Assembly (NCBI GenBank): GCA_030151925.1
Contig: JASLCY010000156.1
Coordinates: 1-11,181 of the forward strand
Reading direction: 5' to 3'
Source: Oligoflexus sp.
Lineage (GTDB): Bacteria > Bdellovibrionota_B > Oligoflexia > Oligoflexales > Oligoflexaceae
Length of the DNA stretch: 11,181 nt
Positions 6,197 through 11,181 of this stretch are shown piece after piece. A model generated the notes under the pieces. It made no database searches. It was not told the origin of the DNA and saw only the letters and a program-made list of their open reading frames with translations. Both the position numbers and the translations under genes were made by a program. The stretch's first letter is position 1; the number at the start of each line of letters is the position of its first letter.

Positions 6197-7957
6197 ATGC
6201 GACACAAGATCCTCTCTGCGTTTGCCTTGCTTGCTCTATCATCCGCTTCGTGCAAGAGCGTGGGAGGAGCCAACTCCCGAGTCTCGGGCTTCGATTCCGC
6301 GAGCTCCTCGCTGCATGACCAGATCGCCCAGGATCTCCGCGTCAGCGCTCTCTCCGGCACGGAAGGCAGCGTCTGGTTCGAAAGCGCGATGACGCTCAAA
6401 CCCGATTTCATCATCCAATCGCCCGACGGCTACTGGGGCCGTCCCGGCAGCACTTTGCCGAAGGACCTGGATTGCAAGGCCGGCGAAGCGAACTGCGACG
6501 CGGAATTCACTCGCCACCTTTGTTCGACAGACGATGACTGCGCGCCCTTCAACACCACCTGCCAGCCTCTCGAAGCCACGGTGAAGGCGCCGGGCGAAAC
6601 TCCGCGCCGGATGTGCCTCGGGAGCGGCGACCAACTCTTGAATCGTTTCTATCGCGGCATCACCCGCGCCGAGCACCACGTGGACATCACGAGCCTCTCG
6701 CTGCCGACGGGCCGCTTCTATCCCATGCTCGTGAACGCGGTCGCTTACCTCTCGCACAAGGCGGGCGCTCCGACCATCCGCATCCTCTTCGCGGGCAAGG
6801 AGAGCAAGAGCCTCAACGTGATGAACCCGCCCTCGACCTACCTGAACGATATCGTCGCGAAAGCGAAGGCTCAGGGCGCGGACATGAGCCGCCTCAAGAT
6901 CGTGATGGGCTACCTCGCCTATAACGATGTGAGCTGGAACCATTCGAAGATCGTCCTCGCCGATACCAATTACGTGATCAGCGGCGGCCATAACTACTAC
7001 GATCCCGACTATCTCGAGGACCAGCCCGTGTTCGACCTCTCGCTCGAATACCAGGGCGAAGCCGCGAAGGGCGTGCAGAACTTCGTGAACCGCCTCTGGT
7101 CGGAATCCGAACGCAACGTCCATTTCATCTTCAACAAGATCTTCCCCTTCGATCCTAAGTCGGCGTCTTATCCGTCCGGCATGGATCCGCAGAACATCCC
7201 CTGGCTGAACGCGCAGAAGGCTTCGCTCAAGAGCATCGGCACGGCGGGTGACGTCTCGATGATAGGCGTGGGCCGCATGGGCTACAATACCGGTTTGAAT
7301 CCCAGCGATTACGCTTTCCGCTCCATGATCAGCCATGCGGAAGATTCGATCTACATCGCTCAGGAGGATATCTTCAGCAAGATCCCGCTGCCGGTCGTCG
7401 GCAGCGTCCAGCAATCGCTCGGCCAGGGCGTTTCGGAAGCGATGCCGTCGCTGATCGACGCCATCCTCAGAGGCGTGAAAGTCCGTATCGTGCAGACCGA
7501 CCAGGCCCCTACCGCCGAAGAGGTCAAAAACGGCAAGGGCCTCGACGGTTACGGCATGGTGCTCGCTTCGGACGTTCAGCGCCTCATGACCAAGATGCTC
7601 TATAAGAAGGTGGTGAACGAAAAACGGAACGTAACGCCGCAACCGGGCAAGACGCTCGCGCAGACCCTCTGCTCGATGTTCGAGATCGCTCCCTGGCGCT
7701 ACTACAGCCAGGATCGCACCTGGAGCAACGGCAGCCGTAAGATCGGTTCGCATCCCAAGCTCATCATGATCGACGAGAAGGCCTTCTACGTAGGTTCGCA
7801 TAACTTCTATCCGGCGAACCTCCAGGAATTCGGCGTGATCATCACCGATAAATCCGTGACCCAGAGTTTCCTCAATTCCTATTGGAACAAGCTCTGGGAA
7901 AACTCTTCGCCGAGCCGCCTGTCCTGCGATCGCGCGGATTCGGATCTGCTCCAGTAA
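6197..7957 (+). CDS. Phospholipase D superfamily lipoprotein
   Basis: A 586-residue lipoprotein with two HKD half-sites, the signature of the PLD superfamily (phosphodiesterase or transphosphatidylation chemistry by a paired-histidine active site). The signal is MRHKILSAFALLALSSASC with lipidated C19. The first half-site is HSKIVLAD (H249, K251, D256) followed by GGHNYYDPDY; the second is HPKLIMID (H519, K521, D526) followed by GSHNFYPANLQEFG. Each half has an upstream strand and helix of the usual kind (about 156-200 and 375-435). Between the lipid anchor and the first half is a segment with C93, C100, C109, C115, C122 and C140, including a CSTDDDC-type motif, probably disulfide-linked. The ATG at 6197 has GAGGAA eight to nine bases upstream. 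The gene stands alone and ends at a perfect terminator. Both sites are intact, so activity is expected; whether the substrate is phospholipid, cardiolipin, nucleic acid or another diester cannot be read from the sequence. Confidence 0.9.
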   Translation: MRHKILSAFALLALSSASCKSVGGANSRVSGFDSASSSLHDQIAQDLRVSALSGTEGSVWFESAMTLKPDFIIQSPDGYWGRPGSTLPKDLDCKAGEANCDAEFTRHLCSTDDDCAPFNTTCQPLEATVKAPGETPRRMCLGSGDQLLNRFYRGITRAEHHVDITSLSLPTGRFYPMLVNAVAYLSHKAGAPTIRILFAGKESKSLNVMNPPSTYLNDIVAKAKAQGADMSRLKIVMGYLAYNDVSWNHSKIVLADTNYVISGGHNYYDPDYLEDQPVFDLSLEYQGEAAKGVQNFVNRLWSESERNVHFIFNKIFPFDPKSASYPSGMDPQNIPWLNAQKASLKSIGTAGDVSMIGVGRMGYNTGLNPSDYAFRSMISHAEDSIYIAQEDIFSKIPLPVVGSVQQSLGQGVSEAMPSLIDAILRGVKVRIVQTDQAPTAEEVKNGKGLDGYGMVLASDVQRLMTKMLYKKVVNEKRNVTPQPGKTLAQTLCSMFEIAPWRYYSQDRTWSNGSRKIGSHPKLIMIDEKAFYVGSHNFYPANLQEFGVIITDKSVTQSFLNSYWNKLWENSSPSRLSCDRADSDLLQ

Positions 7958-7964
7958 CCGCAAC

Positions 7965-7995
7965 AAAAAAGGGAACCCGCGGGTTCCCTTTTTTT
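7965..7995. terminator. Bidirectional intrinsic terminator between convergent genes
   Basis: A perfect 18-bp palindrome, GGGAACCCGCGGGTTCCC (7971-7988), is flanked by six A's on the left and seven T's on the right, so it terminates on both strands. It begins seven bases after the PLD stop. On the other strand the last T of the tract is part of the dioxygenase-like gene's TGA (7997-7995), so that stop codon abuts the hairpin. Confidence 0.95.
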
Positions 7996-8927
7996 CAGTG
8001 CCATCCGCTACCCGGGAATCCGCTTCCCGAAGGCGGTGGTCCGCCCGCTCCAGGACCGCCTGGGCCGCCTGGGCCACCCGAACCTCCGGGACCGCCGGAA
8101 CCGCCCGGAATCGTACAGAGCGTGGAGCCTGTGGAAGAACGGACGATGACCGTCTTCGAAGCCAGCATCACGCCATCATCCATGCGTGCGATATCGAAGC
8201 TATAGAGAGGAGCCGCCTCGGCGGATACAACCGAATCGTTCTGATTCGTCGTATCGCGTTTGCCGCGCGTGGAATAGAGATCATAGTTCGCGACGATGTC
8301 GTCGACCACGGTATCATCGAAGAAGAACTGCGAGGTGAGGTATTCCGTCTCGCCGATCCGCACCGTGTAATGCACGTGGATCGTCCGGCCCGAATACCAG
8401 CCCGGGAAACAGCTGTCGAATTCAACGACGCCTTCCGCGTTGGACGTCTGCACGCCGCGGAAGAAGTTGTGGCTCTCGGCATCCTCGTCGTTCAACGTGC
8501 ACATCGCGGCCGTCTCCGCTCCGGAGTAGAGGCCCGCCGCCGACGTATGCCAGACGTCGACCGTCGCGCCTTCGATCGGTTGGCATTGATCGTCGAGCAG
8601 ACGGATGGCGATGCGCATGGGAATGCCGGAACGTCCCTCGGAAATATCCTTACGTACTTCGGTCGGACCATAACACGGGCCTATCGTCGCCTGGCAGGTG
8701 AGATTCAAGGCGCACGCCGTATCATCGATCGCACCGAACGGACTCGGATAACTGTCTTTGATAAGCGACGTCGTGCCTTCGGCCCAACGCTGCCTCGTCT
8801 GATTGCTCGCTTGCGCGAAGATGCGTCGCGGCAAGGCCATCTGCAGGAGCGGGGCGCTCGCCAAACCTAGGCCGAACGTGCGAAGCGCGGTTCGGCGGCT
8901 CATAGGTTGAATGCTGTTCTGTTTCAT
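7995..8927 (-). CDS. Tat-exported intradiol ring-cleavage dioxygenase-like protein with collagen-like tail
   Basis: A 310-residue protein of the intradiol dioxygenase fold, a family of non-heme Fe(III) enzymes that open catechol-type rings between the two hydroxylated carbons. A twin-arginine signal (SRRTALRTFG, residues 10-19, then a hydrophobic stretch to the FAQA cleavage region) indicates export folded with its metal. The expected ligand set is visible: Y134 in VDVWHTSAAGLYSG, Y178 in FPGWYSGRTIHVHY, and H184 and H186, with the family arginine R181 before them. Residues from 275 to about 308 form a Gly/Pro/Ser tail with GGP and GGS repeats. I chose the ATG at 8927 because AAAGAGG precedes it by seven to eight bases; the frame is open to 9005, but that adds residues before the Tat motif and has no better site. 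It is a single-gene unit. Secreted members often lack an assigned substrate, so an aromatic or catechol-like target is inference. Confidence 0.87.
   Translation of the reverse strand: MKQNSIQPMSRRTALRTFGLGLASAPLLQMALPRRIFAQASNQTRQRWAEGTTSLIKDSYPSPFGAIDDTACALNLTCQATIGPCYGPTEVRKDISEGRSGIPMRIAIRLLDDQCQPIEGATVDVWHTSAAGLYSGAETAAMCTLNDEDAESHNFFRGVQTSNAEGVVEFDSCFPGWYSGRTIHVHYTVRIGETEYLTSQFFFDDTVVDDIVANYDLYSTRGKRDTTNQNDSVVSAEAAPLYSFDIARMDDGVMLASKTVIVRSSTGSTLCTIPGGSGGPGGSGGPGGPGGPGAGGPPPSGSGFPGSGWH
8038..8105 (-). repeat. Gly/Pro-rich repeats encoding collagen-like tail
   Basis: Short GC-rich units of the kind CCGCCTGGG and GGACCGCCGGAACC (plus-strand reading) repeat here with variations. On the minus strand they encode repeated GGP and GGS triplets at the dioxygenase-like protein's C-terminus. 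The region is prone to slippage and may vary in length between strains. Confidence 0.65.
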
Positions 8928-9105
8928 CTTGTACCTCTTTGAAAACGACTGAGTTCGATCCACGAAGAACCGCGAGGAGTCCTTTCGCCTCGAGTCAGGG
9001 TGCATTCATAAATGCGGAAATACAAGATGGGGCGCGTTGCTTTTTTGTAACGTTTTGTAATGAAGATTCAGCATCGGTAACATGATGCATCGAGTTTCGA
9101 AGATT

Positions 9106-10125
9106 TCACTCCGCGCGGACGCGCAAAGCTTCGATCACCTCGCGCACCGAGCCCGCTTTCGCCAGAGCCGCCGATTGCCCGGCCCAGAGCGGGCTGAAGT
9201 CGCCGAGACCTTGCGCTTCCGCGGCTTTGCGCAGAGGAGCGAGAGCGGTGGAGGCGTAAGGAAAGGGCGGAGGAAGATCGGACAGAGGACCGAGCTCACG
9301 CATGAGCCGCGTGATCAATCCGCGAGCGTCTCCGCCGGATAAGAGATTGGTGATGGCCGTCTCTCGATTGGAAGGGCCTTGCAAAGCCGCCCGATGCGCT
9401 GCCGAAATCCTGGCTTCGGGCGTCAGGAGAAAAGCGGTCCCGACCTGCACGGCCGCGGCTCCGAGATCAAAAGCCGCTTTTGCGCTCCGCGCCTCGGTGA
9501 TGCCGCCGGTCGCGATCACCGGGATCTTCACGGCGTCGACTGTCTGCGGAAGTAAAGACAGGAGCCCCATCTGCTTGGTCAGATCTTTCGACAGGAAATG
9601 CCCCCGATGCCCGCCGGCCTCGAGTCCCTGGGCGATGATCGCGTCGGCTCCGTGATCTTCTAGCCAAAGCGCCTCATCCACGGTTGTCGCTGTGCTCAGG
9701 ATTTTCGCGCCGCTTTTTTTCACGCGTTCGAGCAAGGAGGATTCAGGTAGGCCGAAATGAAAACTCACGACCTCCGGCCTGAGTTCCGCGACCAGCTCCG
9801 CGAGCTCCGCGTTAAAAGGCTGTCGGGAGACCCCTCCGCCAATCGTTCCAGGATCGATGCCATAATCCCGATAGTAGGGATCCAATGCTTTTTGCCAACG
9901 TTCTGCAGACTCGGGAGGCAAAATTTCAGGTCTATGCGAGAAGAAATTGAGATTGAGCGGCGCGCCTTTCGCTTCGTGGCGAAAACGAGCGACCTCCGAT
10001 CGGATCGTGTCCGGGGCAAGCATCGCGCAAGGTAAGCCACCCAGGCCTCCTTCGTGCGCCACGGCAATAGCCAAAGCTATATCCTGGGCACCCGCCATAG
10101 GAGCCTGGAGCAGGGGAATCGACAT
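9106..10125 (-). CDS. Nitronate monooxygenase-type FMN flavoprotein (2-nitropropane dioxygenase family)
   Basis: A cytosolic FMN-dependent TIM-barrel enzyme of the nitronate monooxygenase family, which oxidises alkyl nitronates such as propionate-3-nitronate. From the ATG at 10125 it is 339 residues. Landmarks are the N-terminal IPLLQAPMAG (3-12), GGLGGLP (26-32), LNLNFF (57-62), SFHFG with H123, AQGLEAGGH (165-173, the family's hallmark block holding the proposed catalytic histidine), ATGGI (205-209) and QVGTAFLLTPEA (227-238, phosphate-binding region). The start is uncertain. Neither the ATG at 10125 nor the ATG at 10194 has a clear ribosome binding site. The stretch ahead of 10125 (TRFFVSG) fits the G-x-x-x-P spacing of longer family N-termini, and 10194 begins one base after the RRM gene's stop. 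The RRM terminator lies on or just before the start, so expression probably depends on read-through or coupling. Confidence 0.88.
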   Translation of the reverse strand: MSIPLLQAPMAGAQDIALAIAVAHEGGLGGLPCAMLAPDTIRSEVARFRHEAKGAPLNLNFFSHRPEILPPESAERWQKALDPYYRDYGIDPGTIGGGVSRQPFNAELAELVAELRPEVVSFHFGLPESSLLERVKKSGAKILSTATTVDEALWLEDHGADAIIAQGLEAGGHRGHFLSKDLTKQMGLLSLLPQTVDAVKIPVIATGGITEARSAKAAFDLGAAAVQVGTAFLLTPEARISAAHRAALQGPSNRETAITNLLSGGDARGLITRLMRELGPLSDLPPPFPYASTALAPLRKAAEAQGLGDFSPLWAGQSAALAKAGSVREVIEALRVRAE

Positions 10126-10134
10126 TCCGGAAAC

Positions 10135-10166
10135 AAAAAACCTCGTAGCCCGGGAGGGTACGAGGT
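10135..10166 (-). terminator. Intrinsic terminator after RRM gene, overlapping nitronate monooxygenase start region
   Basis: On the minus strand, ACCTCGTA (10166-10159) pairs perfectly with TACGAGGT (10147-10140) around a CCCTCCCGGGC loop that can add three G-C pairs, and a run of six T's follows (10140-10135). It lies 30 bases past the RRM stop and ends ten bases before the ATG at 10125, so it should end most RRM transcripts. Confidence 0.85.
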
Positions 10167-10195
10167 CTTTCGTGCTGGACGCCGAAGCGTTCATA

Positions 10196-10495
10196 TTACC
10201 AACGGCTTGGACCGCGTCCACCGCCGCCGCCGCCACCGGTACGAGGCGCTTGTGGTTTCGCTTCGTTGACTGTCAGACGACGGCCATCGAATTCCTTGCC
10301 ATCAAATTTCGCGATAGCATCAGCAGCAGCTGCATCAGTTGACATTTCAACGAATGCGAAGCCCTTACTGCGGCCAGTGTCACGGTCGGTGATGATCTTG
10401 ACGCTATCAACTTGACCAGTCTGAGCGAAATAATCGTGAAGAGCGTCTTCTGTAGTACCGTAAGAAAGACCACCAACATAAAGCTTCTTAACCAT
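10196..10495 (-). CDS. Single-RRM, glycine-rich RNA-binding protein
   Basis: A 99-residue RNA-binding protein of the type seen in cyanobacteria (Rbp) and many proteobacteria. One RRM fills residues 3-78: RNP2 is LYVGGL (5-10) and RNP1 is KGFAFVEM (44-51), with F46 and F48 as the RNA-stacking aromatics. A short tail, GGGGGGGRGPSRW, follows, resembling the glycine-rich ends of cyanobacterial Rbp proteins. The ATG at 10495 has AGGA eight bases upstream; the frame is open to 10543, but that extension adds non-family residues. Codons are dominated by GGT, CGT, GCT, ACT and GTT, unlike the C/G-ending choices of all neighbours. That suggests very high expression, or less likely a different origin. 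A perfect palindrome sits in the presumed promoter and a terminator follows, so it is mostly a monocistronic unit. Likely role: RNA chaperone or post-transcriptional regulator, perhaps stress- or cold-induced as in cyanobacteria (inference). Confidence 0.95.
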   Translation of the reverse strand: MVKKLYVGGLSYGTTEDALHDYFAQTGQVDSVKIITDRDTGRSKGFAFVEMSTDAAAADAIAKFDGKEFDGRRLTVNEAKPQAPRTGGGGGGGRGPSRW

Positions 10496-10569
10496 GATCA
10501 GTATCCTATAAAAAGAACCCGCATTAAGCGGTACGGAATGCATCGTAATACATATCGGAGTTTCTCACT

Positions 10570-10600
10570 TTTATCTACCTTCTTGAGTGAAGAAGGTCAA
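10570..10600 (-). promoter_or_regulatory. Likely RRM-gene promoter containing a perfect inverted repeat (operator-like)
   Basis: On the minus strand, TTGACC (10600-10595) is a fair -35. Seventeen to nineteen bases later comes TAGATA/GATAAA (10577-10570) as the -10. The spacer is largely filled by an inverted repeat with 8-base arms ACCTTCTT (10577-10584) and AAGAAGGT (10590-10597) around five bases. A dimeric repressor bound there would block RNA polymerase. A start point near 10563 would give a leader of about 65-70 nt. The inverted repeat is seen directly; its role is inferred. Confidence 0.45.
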
Positions 10601-10750
10601 CTTCTGGCGTTTCGAGACATGACTAAATGTTCTTAACTTTTTTCGAAACGCATCTGCCTAAGTCAAAAGTGATGGTTTGGGGATTAAAACATAACCCCGA
10701 TGCGAAGGCAAGGCTTTGTCCAGGCGAGCGTGCGCGCGGAACCGGCTCAG

Positions 10751-10793
10751 GAATCGTTCATAATCGCGAAATTAAGGGATTTCTTAACGATTC
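10751..10793. repeat. Nested inverted repeat upstream of the response regulator
   Basis: GAATCGTT (10751-10758) and AACGATTC (10786-10793) are perfect 8-base inverted arms. Within the 27-base interior, GAAAT (10769-10773) and ATTTC (10779-10783) form a second pair, overlapping TTAAG/CTTAA (10772-10776, 10783-10787). It lies 88 bases before the response regulator start, upstream of the -35 candidate, where an activator or autoregulatory site would be expected. An RNA structure is also possible. Confidence 0.4.
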
Positions 10794-10805
10794 ACGAGCA
10801 AAATA

Positions 10806-10834
10806 TTGTCATTTCGGGGATAACGTGATTTAGC
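10806..10834 (+). promoter_or_regulatory. Possible promoter for response regulator
   Basis: TTGTCA (10806-10811) matches five of six -35 bases. A 17-base spacer leads to TTTAGC (10829-10834), a poor -10. It would give a leader of about 40-45 nt. This is weak evidence beyond the -35 box and the position. Confidence 0.2.
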
Positions 10835-10881
10835 ATTACCACGATAGTTTTGCATCCCTCAAGGTTCCAAAAGGAAGGCTT

Positions 10882-11181
10882 ATGAAGGTTCTCCTGATCG
10901 AAGACAATCAGTTGTTGGGTCGCAGCGTGAAACTCGGACTTGAGGAGCTGGGCTGGATCGTCGATCTCGCCGTCGACGGCGAGGAGGGGCTGTTCCTCGC
11001 GAAGAATTCGACCTACGATATCTTCCTGATCGACCGCATGCTGCCGAAGGTCAGCGGCCTCGAGATCATCCAGAAGATGCGCGAAGCCGATATCAACGGC
11101 GCGGCTATCGTCATCACGGCCCTCGGCTCGACCAGCGATAAGATCACCGGCCTCGAGCTGGCCGACGACTACATCGTGAAG
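10882..11181 (+). CDS. OmpR-type response regulator, receiver domain (3' end cut by window)
   Basis: The first 100 codons of a two-component response regulator, with the reading frame open to the window end. The receiver landmarks are present: MKVLLIEDNQ with acidic residues E7 and D8, the phosphoacceptor D51 in FLIDRMLP, T79 in IVITA, and the conserved K100 in DDYIVK. The pattern up to DDYIVK is that of OmpR/PhoB-family proteins, so a winged-helix DNA-binding domain is expected beyond the window. Compared with the usual LGADDY block, the glycine is missing: the text reads GLELADDY, and T79-to-K100 spacing is one residue short of E. coli PhoP. The ATG at 10882 follows AAGGAAGG closely. It diverges from the RRM gene. 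The partner histidine kinase is not in the window. Confidence 0.92.
   Translation, partial: MKVLLIEDNQLLGRSVKLGLEELGWIVDLAVDGEEGLFLAKNSTYDIFLIDRMLPKVSGLEIIQKMREADINGAAIVITALGSTSDKITGLELADDYIVK

Larger units (their letters stand above)
10496..10881. other. Divergent intergenic region between RRM gene and response regulator
   Basis: This 386 bp stretch is AT-richer than the flanks and holds the control regions of two divergent genes. Visible elements: a weak 4-bp hairpin with a following T-run in the RRM leader (about 10516-10531, minus); a -35/-10 pair with an internal palindrome (10570-10600); a hairpin-capable GGGGATTA/TAACCCC (10679-10698, one bulge); a longer inverted repeat (10751-10793); and a TTGTCA -35 candidate for the response regulator (10806). 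A 68-codon plus-strand ORF (10627-10833) has no ribosome binding site or family features and is not called. Confidence 0.65.

Noticed and set aside
6239..8077. A 612-codon minus-strand open frame, longer than the PLD gene it overlaps
   Set aside because: It is antisense to a gene with a lipoprotein signal and two intact HKD sites. Its product is Arg/Glu/His/Val-rich, typical of the antisense frame of GC-rich genes, with no recognisable motif, and it runs through the terminator.
10627..10833. A 68-codon plus-strand ORF in the intergenic region
   Set aside because: No ribosome binding site, no recognisable feature, and it overlaps the inverted repeat and promoter candidate of the response regulator.

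Overview
The window is chromosomal DNA from a GC-rich, didermal bacterium (about 60% GC by eye). Several things point, without proof, to Bdellovibrionota/Oligoflexia or a related former deltaproteobacterial group. These are a DUF1592/DUF1588-type cytochrome lipoprotein paired with a Tat-exported DUF1552 protein, many lipoproteins and Tat substrates, a single-RRM RNA-binding protein, a TTG start, and a PSP1 (RicT-like) protein upstream of thymidine kinase. No mobile element, CRISPR array, tRNA or rRNA is visible.

Layout. (1) 1-1807, plus strand: a housekeeping pair, the 3' part of a PSP1/RicT-like Fe-S protein with a long Arg/Gly tail, then tdk. (2) 1744-2604, minus strand: an orphan periplasmic solute-binding-like protein whose 3' end overlaps tdk antisense by 64 bp. 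(3) 2744-5877, minus strand: a two-gene unit coupled by a TAATG overlap, a c-type cytochrome lipoprotein (DUF1587/1595/1592/1588/1585 architecture) followed by a DUF1552 Tat substrate. An intrinsic-terminator-like hairpin lies in the leader of this unit. (4) 6197-7957, plus strand: a phospholipase-D-superfamily lipoprotein. Its leader carries a possible mini-ORF and two competing pairings around its ribosome binding site. (5) 7995-8927, minus strand: a Tat-exported intradiol-dioxygenase-like protein with a collagen-like Gly/Pro tail. It converges on the PLD gene across a perfect bidirectional terminator. (6) 9106-10495, minus strand: an RRM RNA-binding protein followed by a nitronate-monooxygenase-type flavoprotein, with the RRM terminator sitting on the flavoprotein start region. 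(7) 10882-11181, plus strand: the start of an OmpR-type response regulator, cut by the window end.

The central block (2744-8927) is mainly envelope biology: a lipidated heme protein, two Tat substrates and a lipidated PLD enzyme. The DUF1592/DUF1552 pair is the best candidate for an uncharacterised system, since both families are widespread but have no established biochemical role that I know of. The flanks contain RNA-related proteins (the RicT-like protein with its RG tail, and the RRM protein). The most interesting non-coding signals are the leaders at 5914-5985 and 6098-6188, the terminator/start overlap at 10125-10198, and the palindrome inside the predicted RRM promoter at 10570-10600.
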